Shown here one piece after another: positions 47,101 through 60,117 of a stretch of 64,000 bases of DNA. The stretch's first letter is position 1, and every line of letters starts with the position of its first letter. The translations under genes were made by a program, and so were the position numbers. The DNA comes from Dugong dugon. Taxonomy: Eukaryota; Chordata; Mammalia; Sirenia; Dugongidae. Location: assembly GCA_030035585.1 (NCBI GenBank), contig CM057460.1, positions 133,222,714 to 133,286,713 of the forward strand. Direction: 5' to 3'. The notes beneath the pieces are model-generated. The model was not told where the DNA came from. It searched no databases and saw only the letters and a list, made by a program, of their open reading frames with translations.

Positions 47101-47207
47101 GTCTACCGCCATGTTATCCTGAAGGCATCTGATCTCAGAAGCAAAGCATAGTCAGGCATGGTTAGTACTTGAATGGGTGACTGTTTGAGAATACCAAGCG
47201 CTGTAAA
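47101..47207 (+). pseudogene. 5S rRNA-like pseudogene
   Basis: Reads gtctaccgccatg..., then gatctcagaagcaaagc, ctggttagtacttg-like text (catggttagtacttgaatggg) and aataccaagcgctgta, colinear with vertebrate 5S rRNA from its first base to about base 115. About 12 bases around the repeated GATCTC are missing, and many substitutions are present. The internal C-box-like region (agtacttgaatgggtgac) is the best-kept part. It joins directly to an AfroSINE. Confidence 0.88.
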
Positions 47208-47209
47208 AA

Positions 47210-47393
47210 GGAGCCCTGGTGGCACAGTGGTTAAACCTCTCAGTTGCTAACTGAGAAAGATTGGTGGTTTGAACCCACCAGCCTCTCTGAGGGAGAAATA
47301 TGTGGTAGTCTGCTTTTGTAAAGATTTACAGCCTTGGAAACCCTACAGGGTATTCTACTCTGTCACATAGGGTCACTCTGAGTAGAAATTGAC
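47210..47393 (+). mobile_element. AfroSINE fused to the 5S-like unit
   Basis: A well-kept AfroSINE: ggagccctggtggcacagtg, ggtttgaacccacc (B-box region), then gtcactctgagtagaaattgac, where the usual tail stops short. It begins two bases after the end of the 5S-like unit. The six bases ccatat lie just outside the pair on both sides (47094-47099 and 47393-47398). Confidence 0.9.
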
Positions 47394-47398
47394 CATAT

Positions 47399-48182
47399 AA
47401 ATAATTTCTCATAGCCCTTGAATTTTCAAAACTTTTTTTTTCTTTTTGTAAGCATATGATAGTTTAACTCTCCCTTCCTGGGAGTTATTCAAGTTCCATC
47501 CATTTTCCAGTAGGTACTTCTCTAGGAAAGTATATAACATTCAAGCTGTATTTATGTTTTATTTTGAAATGAGCAGTACATGGATGCATTCACCTACAAA
47601 ATGAGAAAATTAATCCAAAGCTACAGTACATAAAAGTTAGGAAGAGGAAGATTCACCCATAACATAAGCCTGTTAGTAATAAATTTTCCTTTGGTGAATT
47701 TTTGGGATTTCCACATTGTCAATATTTAAAATATTATTGGACTCACACTTCTGCTTGATAGACTTTTTCAGCAGCCATGCATTTCCACAGAGCTTCATTG
47801 AGAATAACAATGGGGAAATGCTCCTGACATTAGTTCACTTTCTAAAGTTTCTCTAAATTTGACTCCATCATTCACTACATTATGTGGCACATTTGAAGTC
47901 CTCCCTCCTTGTTTATGACTCAGATTAGTGTTTGAAACCAGTCATTGTGTTTCTTATTTCATCTTCTGACAGAGTGTACATATTGTAAACTTTTCATCTT
48001 GTCACATATATCATTTCTCAAGGTTGCTAATTATTTCTCTCTAAATCTTCAATCTCCTCCGATTAGCTCATGAATTTTTTATTTACGTGGTGCTCAAATG
48101 TAAGTGCAGAATTGAAAACATGGTCTTACAACAGTATTGCAAACTAAAGTTTTTGTTTGTTTTGCATTACTATATAAAACAT
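47399..48182. other. Unassigned sequence
   Basis: No repeat or gene supported; AT-rich with ordinary composition. Confidence 0.5.
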
Positions 48183-48194
48183 CTTAAATGGTTA

Positions 48195-48355
48195 AAACCG
48201 AACCCATTGCCATCGAGTTGATTCCAATTCATAGCGACCCTATAGGACAGAGAAGAACTTCCCCATAGGGTTTCCAAGGAGCACCTGGTGGATTCAAACT
48301 GCTGACATTTTGGTTACCAGCCATAGCTCTCAACCACTACACCACCAGGGTTTCC
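48195..48355 (-). mobile_element. AfroSINE with 12-bp target duplication
   Basis: Reverse AfroSINE flanked by perfect cttaaatggtta at 48183-48194 and 48356-48367. Confidence 0.95.
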
Positions 48356-48367
48356 CTTAAATGGTTA

Positions 48368-49077
48368 GGGAGGCAAATTAAAGGAATAAAATTCAAACTT
48401 AAATCATGTTTCTAACTGAGTTTTTATTAGTGAATGACCCATTTTTGTATCTTGTGCAACTTATTATTATTTTTATTTGTTCCCCAATATCTTGGTTTAC
48501 AATCAAATTATTAGGAAAAATAATATTAATGACTCATAATTTACATTATTCAAAGAATTTCGTAAATATAGGTAAGTCCCAAATCTCCTAGTTTGTTTTC
48601 TATTTAATTCTTCTCTCTCCTCTCTGTCTCAAGAGGCAGGTCTACATGAATGTCAAGTGGAGATCATGTGACCTCTGACTTCTGATTGGTTTGGCCAAAG
48701 AAGAACTCTGGCAGGAGATCAGATAGAGGGAGGAGAGCAAGGCCAGGGCATTTAGTCCCTCGATCAACTTACAGAATGGTGGAATGAGGACTTGGTGAAT
48801 TTGCTCTTCCTCTAAAAAAAATGAAAATATGGTCAAAACAACAAAAATCAACCATTTCAGTACTCTGGCAATTAACCAAAGCCACAGAAAGAACTGAAAA
48901 TCAGCTGTTCAAGGGAAACTACTGAACTTCAATAAGACAGGAGTGTCCGTGATATTTTAATGGGAACTATTCCCTTCCCTCCTTCCTCTTAGCTCAGTGG
49001 CGCAGCAACCAAAAGCCAGCAGAACTGCAAAATTTAAGTTTATTTCTAAGCCAAAATAATTATAAAAATAGAATAGA
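48368..49077. other. Unassigned sequence, possible ancient repeat in the middle
   Basis: The stretch 48640-48770 (gattggtttggccaaag, ggcaggagatcagatag, gagggaggagag) has the look of an old mammalian interspersed repeat whose family I cannot name. The rest is unassigned. Confidence 0.4.
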
Positions 49078-49546
49078 CAGATGGAATACAGAGGAATCAA
49101 ATTGACTACATCAATGGAAAGAGATTATGGAGAAGCTCAATATCATCAGTCAAAATAAAGCCAGGGGAAAATTGAGGAACAGACCATCAGCAGCTCATAT
49201 GTAAGTTCAAGTTGAAGCTGAAGAAAATTACAGCAAGTCCACGAGAGCCAAAATACAACCTTGAGTATATCCCACCTGATTTAGAGACCATATAAAGAAT
49301 AGATTTGACACATTGGACACTAATGACTGAAGACCAGACGAGTTGTTGGATGACATCAAGAATATCATGCATGAAGAAAGCAAAAGGTCATTAAAAAGAC
49401 AGGTAGGAAAGAAAAGACCAAAATGGATGTGAGAAGAGACTCTGAAACTTGCTCTTGAATGTAGAGTAGCTAAAGGGAAAGGAAGAAATGATGAAGTAAA
49501 AGAGCTGAACAGAAAATTTCAAAGGCCAGCTCAAGAAGACAAAGTA

Positions 49547-50911
49547 ATGTCTTATAATGAAATGTGCAAAGATCTGGAGTTAGAAAACCAAAAGGGAAGA
49601 ATACACTTGGCATTTCTCAAGCTGAAAGAACTGAAGAAAAAATTCAAGCCTCAAGTTGAAATATTGAAGGATTCTACTGGGAAAATATTAAGCAATGCAG
49701 GGAGCATCAAAAGAAGATGGAAGGTATACACAGAGTCACTGTACCAAAAAGAATTGGTTGATGTTCAACCATTTCACGGGTAGCATATGAACAAGAACCG
49801 ATGGTACTGAAGGAAGAAGTCCAAGTTGCACTGAAAGCATTGGATTAAAACAAGGCTCCAGGAATTGATAAAATACCAATTAAGATGTTGCAACAAATGG
49901 AGGTAGCACTGGAAGTGCTCACTTGCCCATGTCAAGAAATTTGGAAGAGAACTACCTGGCCATCTGATTGGAAGACAGCCATATTAGTGCCCGTTCCAAA
50001 GAAATTCTGATCCAACAGAATTCCGAAATTATCAAACAATACAATTAATACCACATACAAGTAGACTTTTGCTGAAGATTCTTCAAAAGCAGTTGCAGCA
50101 GTACATGAACAGGGAACTGCCAGACATTCAAGCTGGATTCAGAAGAGGATGTGGAACCAGGGATATCATTGCTGATGTCAGACACATTTTGTCTGAAAGC
50201 AGAGAATACCTGAAAGATGTTTACCTCTATTTTATTGACTATGCAAGGGCATTCGACTGTGTGGATCATGATAAATTATGAATAACATTTCAAAGAATGG
50301 GAATTCCAGAACTCTTAATTGTGCTCATGCGGAACCTGTGCATAGACTAAGAGGCAGTTGTCTGAGCAGAAAAAGGGGGTACTACACGGTTAAAAATCAG
50401 GAAAGGTGTGTGTCAGGGTTGTATAAATTCACTATACTTATTCAATCTGTATGTTGAGCAAATAATCCGAGAAGCTGGATTATATGAAAAACAACATGGC
50501 ATTAGGATTGAAGGAAGACTCACTGACAACCTTCAATATGCAGATGACACAACCTTGTTTGCTGAAAATGAAGAGGACTTGAAGCACTTACTCGAGAAGA
50601 TCAAAGACCACAGCCTTCAGTATGGATTACACCTCAACACAAAGAAAACAAAAATCCTCACAACTGGACCTATAAGCAATATCATGATAAACAGAGAAAA
50701 TATTGAAATTGTCAAGGATTTCATTTTACTTGGATCCTTAATCAATGCCCATGAAAGCACAAATCAAGAAATAAAACGATGCATTGCATTGGGCAAATCT
50801 GCTGCAAAAGACCTCTTTAAGGTGTTGAAAAGCACATATGTCATCCTGAGGACTATGGGGTGTCTGATCCAACCCCCCCGACCCAAAAACAAACCCATTG
50901 CCTTTGAGTAG
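49547..50911 (+). pseudogene. RTE reverse-transcriptase remnant
   Basis: Open pieces: 49547-49783 (78 aa, linker; KGRIHLAFLKLKELKKKF), 50069-50281 (70 aa, RT fingers/palm; QAGFRRGCGTRDII and the FIDYARAFDCVDHDKL block, the A motif) and 50408-50911 (167 aa, palm; QYADDTT, the YADD catalytic box, then the thumb and a run into the SINE). RT copies RTE, and presumably AfroSINE, RNA at nicked DNA. A stop at 50279-50281 and frame shifts separate the pieces. Non-functional. Confidence 0.9.
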
Positions 50912-51047
50912 ATTCCGACTCACAGGAACTCTTTCGGACAGAGTAGAACTGCCTGCCGCATAGTGTTGCCAACAAGTGGCTGGTAGAGTCGAACTGCCAA
51001 CTTTTGGTTAGCAGCTGAGCTCTTAACCACTGCACCACCGGGACTCT
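50871..51047 (-). mobile_element. AfroSINE inside the RTE
   Basis: Reverse AfroSINE with an A/C-rich tail at left. Flanks gtgtctgatcc (50860-50870) and gtgtctcaccc (51048-51058) form an 11-bp duplication with two changes, and both copies match the RTE text expected there. Confidence 0.88.
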
Positions 51048-51510
51048 GTGTCTCACCCAAGCCATGGTATTTTCAATAGCCTCATATGCATGTGAGAGCT
51101 GAACAATGAATAAGGAAGACCAAAGAAGAACTGATGCCTTTGAATTATGGTGTTTGTGATGAATATTGAGTATACCGTGGATTGCCAGAGGAATGAACAA
51201 ATCTGTCTTTGAAGAAGTACAGCCAGAATGCTCCTTAGAAGGAAGGACTGCAAGACTTCATCTCACGTACTTTGGACATGTTATCAGGAGGGACCAGTCC
51301 CTGGAGAAGGACATAATGCTTGGTAAAGTAGAGGTGCTTGATAAAGAGGAAGATACTCAATGAGATGGATTGACACAGTGACTGAAACAATGGACTCAAG
51401 CACGACAACAATTGTGAGGATGGTGCAGGACCAGGCAGTGTTTCGTTCTGTTGTACACAGGGTCGCTATGAGCCAGAACTGACTCGATGGCACCTGACAA
51501 CAACAACAAA

Positions 51511-53646
51511 CATTTAGATGATTTCATATATAAAAACAACTCATATTTACCTAAGAACTGCTTATAAGCTGAGACTGCAAGTAATTGGTAATGTTTGTTA
51601 TAATTTGTTTTGACTCACCATTAATGTAAAAAAGAAGTAGAGAGATTTATTATTGCCAGCCAGAATATAAGAACTCACTACTATTCATTTTCACTATTTT
51701 ATTACAAACCAAATCATTGCTTTGCTATACGATTCCACAGTCTATCTCTAATAAAATTTCTAAGGATGGTGATAGCAATCCTGTTGTTTCTTATTGCTAC
51801 TTCTCTCCTAATATTTCAGTCATGAAACTACTTGACTCTAAGACATTACTATTGTTACAAATGCACAGCCTATTGGTACAGTAGGTTTATAGTCACTGGT
51901 ATTTATACTTTCTAGTAGGAGGAGCATTTTAGCACATCATAAAGAGTACAGATACATGAAACAATAGAAATGAATTACAGATTCCTCTACTAATTTACAT
52001 CTTTGTTCTTTACTCTGCTTAGAATTATTTCTGCAGTCTGATGAAATAAACATAAGCAAAGAAAGCTGGGGAAGGAAATTGTCATGTACCATAGTTAAAA
52101 GATTGGAGAACAAAGATGTTTTCACATCGTACCAGCCTTATTTAAATGGTGAATCATGTGGTTAGTCTAGCATATTATCATTCTCCTCATTGAATCTGGA
52201 CTTCTGGAGTGTAGAGCTTTATATCATATACTGCACTTCAGGGTTATTTATCCTACACTTGTATGTGAGTAGAAGCTCTACCTTTAGAAGTACATTTTAA
52301 TCCACTCTTCTGAAAATTAACATTAAAAAGAATAGAAGGTTTCAGACCACTAGTAAATGCAGGACTTTCAAAAGATGTTAGTGACTGGTTTTTGTTAACT
52401 TTTTATAATAAAACTTGTATATTCCCATTAAATTATTACACATTTAATAGGTACAGAGTAGAAATAAATAAGTGGTGCAGAGATGGTGGCAAATGGTATT
52501 TATATATGTTATTTAAAAATTTCCTGATACTTTTATATCAATTACAAAGTCTTTTCAATGTGTCATCTCCAGAGTCTTTAAAACAGAGACATCTGAAATA
52601 ATTTTAAAGGTATATTGTACTGCTCACTAACTGATGATATTTTCAGGTTAAAATTTATTGTTCTTCTTGATCATTAGTTATACCCAGGAATATAACCAGG
52701 AATAACAATGATATAAAATGAAAGGGATGTTTGCAATGATTTAGAAAACAACTGATTTCTTTTTATTGGAACAGGAATGAAATTTCTGAGTCAGCAGTAC
52801 TTTTCTGCCTACTTGTCAGAATTGATCCTGAGATCAAAGAATTAATCCTGATCAAGTATGACTTCAAAATTCTAGAGAGATTTAACAATAAAACCTGAGT
52901 AAATACTACACTTAAAAATAAATGTTTTATATTTTCCTAAGAAATAAGTTATTTGGTGTCATTTTTACACATTTTACTGGGGGCATTGTTTTTTATTTCA
53001 AGTGAGGTTTTAGTAAACAACACAGCAATCTCATTCACTGATGAGAAATACCACTAGAGTACAGACCTTCTGGCCTGTTTTCTTCAAAGAAAAAAATGTT
53101 ACTCTGTAGGAGAAAAAGAAAACCAAACTAATAGTTTTTTCTTATTCATATTTTTGAGTAGTTTAGAAAATTAGCTAACCACAGTAAAATTCATAGAGAC
53201 AAATTTTAGAAATGTATGGACTTCACCCTGAGTTTTCTATCCTGCCTTCACACTGGAAAAAAAATCAACTAAATTATGAAGCAACTTCAACAGGATAAGT
53301 GGGCCTGTGAGACAATTGCATGGGTAACAAAAAATGCTTGGGGTAGATGATTAAAGAATGCTTTGCGAGGATGAACCAGTTTCAGCACACTGAATTGCCT
53401 CTGCTTGGATGACTAACTGAGGGAGAGTGTGGTATTTCACCCCTACAGAATTGGTTTCCTGGAGAAGAGTACAGATAATAACCTGTGTGGCAGCAGTGCA
53501 GAGTGGCATGCTGTTGAATTGCATGTGTTTCATGTTAGCAATATATTTTTGTGCACTGCCTGCCAACAGGGGTGCCAGAGGTTGTCACAGGAGAAGAGAT
53601 CTTTGCAGCTATCTTAAGTAACATCCCAGAAATTTCAAAGAATTAA
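51511..53646. other. Unassigned 2.1 kb
   Basis: The largest stretch without recognised elements. AT-rich on the left and more balanced at 53340-53600. The 64- and 62-aa frames at 53427-53621 overlap in two frames and have no domain. I find no tRNA, snRNA or exon-like signal. It is the best candidate for unique ancestral DNA in the window. Confidence 0.5.
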
Positions 53647-55069
53647 AAATAAATTTATTTGGAGGCGGGGCCAAGATGGCAGAGTAGTTATACGCTTCCA
53701 GTGGTCCCTCTTACAACAAAGACCCAAAAAATAAGTGAATCGATTATATATGACAATTGAGGGGCCCTGAACATCAAAGGCAAAGACAGAGTGGCAGGGG
53801 GAGAGAGAGACGGTTCGGAAGCAGTGAGGATTTGCCAGACCTGACCCGGTGGAAGCCAGAGCCCTTCAGCCCAGATCAGCTCAGGAGTGAGTGGTGAGGC
53901 AGGTAAGCAGCACTTCTTGGAAGGCATTTTCCGTATTGGGAGAGACCCAGCGCCACAGTCTACGTGGCCATCCAGAACCAGTGAGAAGCAGTCCTTGATC
54001 TGCAAAAGATAAGTATTTGCATCTGGACTACCGGGCAGATCAAAAACATTCCCCTTGGGAAAAACTTCTCCCTCATTTACCTCCCTGCTCCCTGCTCTGC
54101 ACTGAGTTCAAGATGGCTTCAGTGACTGCCGAGTCACCTGGGCTGAAGTTAGGAGCCATCACATGCCCTGAGCCATTCTCCTGACCTTGGAGAGGGAACA
54201 AATTAACAAATGGGAAAGAAATAACCTGCTGGCTCCCCTAAGCCAGGAACTCAGGGTAGGCACAGAACATTTCTCTAGGCACAGGAATAAGGGATCCATG
54301 GATTTTGAGTGCCTTTCTCCTGGCATAGACTTGTGTGGGCCCATTTCAACATCTTACGCCCTCATTACTGCAGTACAACAGGGTATATACCTGAAGTCTA
54401 ACTTGAACTGTTTCAGCTGTGAAGTGGCAGGTTTGTGACATTTGACTCTGCTCTGCCCATTAAGCAGGGTCTTCACCTACCCACATCAGGGGCCTGAGGG
54501 CTGGTGGATCCACCCATGCCACCTAGCCACCTGGGATAGGGGCACAAGAATAAGTGGTGCCCCCCAGTCCTTACAGCCAACTGCACTGGGTGCTCATACT
54601 CCGGCTGCAAAACCCACCCACTTACGCGTTCTAGGGAACAGGGACACACCTTCCTCCTGGACACTCGGGGGTGGCTGTCAGCCTCCTGCCTTCCTCAGAG
54701 TGTGTCCCCCTGCTGCAGCCAGATGCCCTTGCCTACACCAATCACCCATGCCTGTCTAGGCCTGTAGGTGAGAGCCAACACCACACACCTGGTGGCTGTC
54801 TACCTGGACACCTGAGCTGAATCTATATAGGAGGAGTGGGTGGACTACTGAACTCACATACCTAGTAACAGATATAACCACCTGGTGATGGGACATTAGA
54901 GTTTCAAAGGTGCCAATAATCAAACTAGCTAATACGAGCAACCTATTTGGCCATATCAAAACAAAACAAGAAGCTAGGATACAATAAGCAAACATAAAAT
55001 AAATAAATATAATGGCATTCATTGGCTCAGAGACAATAGTCAATATCAAATCACATAAAGAGGCAATCC

Positions 55070-56012
55070 ATGATCGCTTCAGCAAGCTCACAAAATAAAG
55101 AATCTAGAAATTTTCCAGAGGAAGAAAATTTCTTGGAATTACTGGAGGCAGAATACAAAAGATTAATGTACAGAACTCTTCAAGATATCGGGAAGGAAAT
55201 TATGCAAAACACAGAACACACAACAGAGGAAACTAAAAATATTAGAGAAGAGCATAATGACAAATTTAACAGGCTGCAAGAATCCATAGAGAGACAGCAA
55301 TCAGAAATCCAGAAGATTAACTATAAAATGTCAGAACTGGACAACTCAATAGAAAGCCATAGGAGCAGAATCGAAGCAATGGAAGTCAGAATTAGTGAGA
55401 TTGAAGATAAAGCACTTGACACCAACTTATTTGAGGAAAAATCAGATAAAAAGATTTAAAAAATTAAGAAACCCTAAGAATTATGTGGGACTCTATCAAG
55501 AGGAATAACCTAAGAGTGATTGGAATACCAGAATGAGGGGAATAACAGAAAACACGGAGAGAATTGTTTAAGATTTGCAGGCAGAATATTTCCCTGATAT
55601 CATGAAAGATGACAAGATATCTATCCAAGATGCTCATTGAACCCCAAATAAGGTAGATTCCAAAAGAAAGTCACAAGACATATTATAATCAACCTTGCCA
55701 AAACCAAAGATAAAGAGAGAATTTTAAATGTAGCTAGGGATAAACAAAAAGTCTTCTACAAAGGAGAGCCAATAAGAATGAGCTCGGACTACTCAGCAGA
55801 AACCATGCAGGCAAGAAGGCAATGGGATGACATATTAAAGCCTTGAAGGAAAAAAACTTCCAGCCAAGAATTATATATCCAGCAAAACTGTCTCTCAAAT
55901 ATGATGGCAAGATTAGGGCATTTGTAGATAAACAGACGTTTAGGGAATTTGCAAAAACCAAACCAAAATTACAAGAAATACTAAAGGGAGTCCTCTGGTT
56001 AGAAAATCGATA
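55070..56012 (+). pseudogene. L1 copy B ORF1, broken
   Basis: Same ATG and N-terminus as copy A (MIASASSQNKESRNF). The coiled coil is open for 129 codons (to 55459, ending in the LFEEKSDKKI part at the coiled coil-RRM border), then a stop. The RRM and C-terminal domain continue in other frames to the terminal stop near 56012. A frame shift near 55530 and a deletion near 55830 add to the damage. Confidence 0.88.
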
Positions 56013-56468
56013 ACATCAGATAACAACCTAAGACTAGACCTTAGGACAAAGCAACCAGATATCAACCCAGATAGGGAAGTCACAAAAATAAATCAAAGCT
56101 AAAACACTGAAAATAGGGAAATAGAGATGTCAATATCTAAACGATGATAACATTAAAACAAAAAAGAGGGACTTAAAAAATGTAGACATAGATTTTTCAT
56201 ATGGAGAGGAAGTCAAGGCGATATAAAGAAATAAAAGACTGGTATAAACTTAGACAAATAGGCATAAATATTAAGGTAACCACAAAGGAAACTAACAATC
56301 CTACATGTAAAAAGAAAAAACAAGAAAAATATAAAGACTCAGCAAATACAAAACCAACAACAATGAAAAAGATGAAAACAATACATAAATAAAAATGACT
56401 CACCACAGAAAATTAAGTGGAACAAAGAAACTGTGAAGAATACACACACACAAAAAAAGGACATCAAA

Positions 56469-59400
56469 ATGACAACACTAAACTCATACCTATCAGTAAT
56501 TACTATGAATGTAAATGGACCAAATGCACCAATAAAGAAATAGAGAGTGACAGACTGGAAAAAAAAAAATCCATCTATGTGCTGCCTACGAGAGACACAC
56601 CTTAGACTTAAAGACACAAACTAACCAAAACTCACAGGATGAAAGAAAGTATATCAAGCAAATAACACGCAAAAAAGAGCAGGAGTGACTATTAATCTCT
56701 GACAAAATAGACTTTCAAGTAAAATCCACCACAAAGGATAAAGAAGGACACTATATGATGATTAAAGGGTCAATACACCAGGATGACATAACTATAATAT
56801 TTATGCACCCAGTGACAAGGCTCCAAAATACATAAAACAAACTCTAACAGCATTGAAAAGAGAGATACGCAGCTCCACAAAAGTAGTAGGAGACTTCAAC
56901 ACACCACTTTTGGTGAAGAATAGAACATCCAGAAAGAAGCTCAACAAGGACATGCAAGATCTAAATGCTACAATCAAACAATTTGATCTCATAAACATAT
57001 ACTGAACACTCCACCCATCAGCAGCCAACTATGTTTTCTTTTCCAATGCACGTGGGACATTCTCCAGAATAGACCACATATTAGGCCATAAAGCAAGCCT
57101 CAACAAAATCCAAAGCATAGAAATATTACAAAGCATCTTTTCTGACCATAAAGCCAAAAAAGTAGAAATCAATAACTGAAAAAGCAAGGAAAAAAAATCA
57201 AACACATGGAAACTGAACAACACCTTGCTGAAAAACTACTGGGTTATAGAAGAAATTAAGGATGGAATAAAGAAATGCATAGAATCAAACAAGAATGAAA
57301 ACATCCTACCAGAACCTTTGGGACACAGCAAAAACTGTGCTCAGAGGTCAGTTTTTAGCAATAAGTGCACACATCCAAAAAGGAGAAAGGGCCATAATCA
57401 AAACATTAACCCTACAACTGGAACAAGTAGAAAGAGAGCAGCGAAAGAAGTCCTCGGGCTCCAGAAGAAAGGAAATAATAAGAATTAGAGCAGAATTAAA
57501 TAGAGAATAGAAAAAATAACTGAAAGAATTAACAAGACCAAAACCTGGTTCTTTGAAAAGATCAGCAAAATTGATAAATCATTGGCCAAACTGACAAAAG
57601 AAAAACAGGAGAGGAAGCAAATAACCCGTATAAGAAATGAGATGGGTGATATCACAACAGACCCAACAGGAATTAAAAGAATGATAACCGAATACTATGA
57701 AAAATTGTACTCCGACAAATTTGAAAACCTAGAGGAAATGACAAATTTCTGGAAACTCACTACCTACCTAAACTAAAACAAACAGAGGTAGAACAACTAA
57801 ATAAACTCATAAAAAAAGAAGAGATTGAAAAGGTAATTAAAAAACTCCCAACAACAACAACAACAAAAAAAGTCCTGGCCCAGATAGCTTCACTGGAGAA
57901 TTCTACCAAACTTTCAGAGAAGAGTTAACACCACTACTGCTAAAGGTATTTCAGAGCATAGAAAAGGATGAAATACTCCCAAACTCATTCTGTGAAGCCA
58001 GTATAACCCTGATACCAAAACCTGGTAAAGACACCACCAAAAAGGAAAATTACAGACAAATATCCCTCATGAACATTGACACTAATACCCTCAACAAAAT
58101 TCTAGCCAATAGAATTCAGCAACATATCAAAAAAAACTTCACCATGATCAAGTGGAATTTATACCAGGTATGCAGGGATGGTTCAACATTAGAAAAACAA
58201 CTAATATAATCCATCACATAAGTAAAACAAAAGACAAGAACAACATGATCTTATCAATTGATGCAGAAAAGTCATTTGACAAAGTCCAACACCCATTCAT
58301 GATAAAAACTCACAACAAAATAGGAATAGAAGGGAAATTCCTCAATATAATTAAGTGCATTTATATAAAGCCAACAGCCAACATCATCCTAAATGGAGAG
58401 AGTTTGAAAACATTCCCCTTGAGAATGGGAACCAGACAAGGATGCGCTTTATCACCACTCTTATTCAACATGGTGCTGGAGGTCCTAGCCAGAGCAATTA
58501 GGCTAGAAAAAGAAATAAACGGCATCCAAATTGGTAGGGAAGAAGTCAAAGTATCTCTATTTGCAGATGATATGATCTTATACACAGAAAACCCCAAAGA
58601 ATCCACAAGAAAACTACTGGAACTAATGGAAGATTTCAGCAAAGTATCAGGATACATGCTAAACATACAAAAATCAGTTGGATTCCTTTACACCAACAAA
58701 AAGAACTTCAAAGAAGAAATCGCCAAATCAATACCATTTACAATAGCCCTCAAGAAGATAAAATACTTAGGAATAAATCTAACCAGAGACATAAAAGACC
58801 TATACAATGAACACTACAAGACGCTACTGCAAGTAATCAAAAGAGACCTGCATAAGTGGAAAAACATACCTTGCTCATGGATAGGAAGACTCAACATTGT
58901 GAAAATGTCAATTCTACCCAAAGCGATCTACAGATACAATGTAATCCCAACCCAAATTCCAAAGGCATTTTTTAATGAGATGGATAAACAAATTACCAAC
59001 TTCATGTGGAAAGGGAAGAGGCCCCGGATAAGTAAAGCATTACTCAAGAAGAACTAAGTGGCAGGCCTCACACAACCTGATTTTAGAACTTATTATACTG
59101 CCACAGTAGTCAAAACAGCCTGGTACTGGTACAACAACAGATACATAGACCAATGGAACAGAACTGAGAATCTAGACATAAATTCATCCAGCTATGATCA
59201 GCTCGTGTTTCACAAAGGCCCAAAGTCCGTTAACTGGGGAAAAGACAGTCTCTTTAGCAAATGGTGCTGGCATAACTGGATATCCATCTGCAAAAAACTG
59301 AAACAAGACCAATACCTCACACTATGAACAAAAACTAACTCAGAAAGGATCAAAGACCTAAATATAAAATCAAAAATGATAAAGATCATGGAAGAAAAAA

Positions 59401-60117
59401 TAGGGATAATGCTAGGAGCCCTAATACATGGCATAAACAGAATACTAACCATAAGTAACTATGCAGAAGCACCAGAAAAGAGACTAGATAAATGGGAGCT
59501 CCTAAAAATCAAACACTTATGCTCATCAAAAGACTTCACCAAAAGAGTAAAAAGACACCTACAGACTGGGAAAAAATTTTTGACTGTGAGAAATCTGATC
59601 AGCGTCTAATCTCTAAAATCTACAAGATACTGCAAAATCTCAACAACAAAAGGACAAACAACCCTATTAAAAAATGGGCAAAGTATATGAACAGGCACTT
59701 CTCCAAAGAAGACATTCAGGCAGCTAACAGACACATGAAGAAATGCTCACGATCATTAGCCATTAGAGAATGCGAATCAAAATTACAATGAGATACCATC
59801 TCAGCCCAACAAAGCTAGCATTAATCAAAAAAACACAAAATAATAAATGCTGGTGAAGTTGTGGAGAGACTGGAACACTTATGCACTGTTGGTGGGAATG
59901 CAAAATGGTAGAACCACTTTGGAAATCAATTTGGTGCTTCCTTAAAAAGCTAGAAATAGAAGTACCATATGATCCAGCAATCCCACTCCTTGGAATATAT
60001 CCTAGAGAGATAAGAGCCATCACACGAATATATATTTGCACACCCATATTCATTGCAGCACTATTCATGATAGTAAAAAGATGGAAACCACCTAGGTGCC
60101 CATCAACAGATGAATAG
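56469..60117 (+). pseudogene. L1 copy B ORF2, longest surviving RT frame
   Basis: The endonuclease begins at 56469 and is soon stopped. The RT core survives as a 301-aa open frame (58152-59057) with, in order, the palm A block ([13 protein letters not shown]), the [14 protein letters not shown] block (B), FADD at 58560-58571 (C), a [10 protein letters not shown] block and the thumb ([18 protein letters not shown]). It ends at a stop at 59055-59057; the next frame (59058-59327) continues in phase after it. The C-terminal Cys-rich end lies at 59881-60117 ([12 protein letters not shown]). Multiple stops upstream mean no active protein. Confidence 0.92.

Larger units (their letters stand above)
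49078..51510 (+). mobile_element. 5'-truncated RTE, 3' complete
   Basis: Starts in the endonuclease (cagatggaatacagagg) and ends gggtcgctatgagcc... ggcacctgacaacaacaac. It contains an AfroSINE at 50871-51047. Best preserved of the RTEs in the RT region. Confidence 0.93.

Noticed and set aside
47101-47207. Functional 5S rRNA gene
   Set aside because: About 12 bases are deleted and many are substituted, including within paired stems; no T-run terminator follows because the AfroSINE starts at once.
58152-59057. 301-aa frame as an active or domesticated reverse transcriptase
   Set aside because: It starts inside the RT domain of a standard L1 ORF2, has stops on both sides, and the same stop pattern of decay as the rest of the element.
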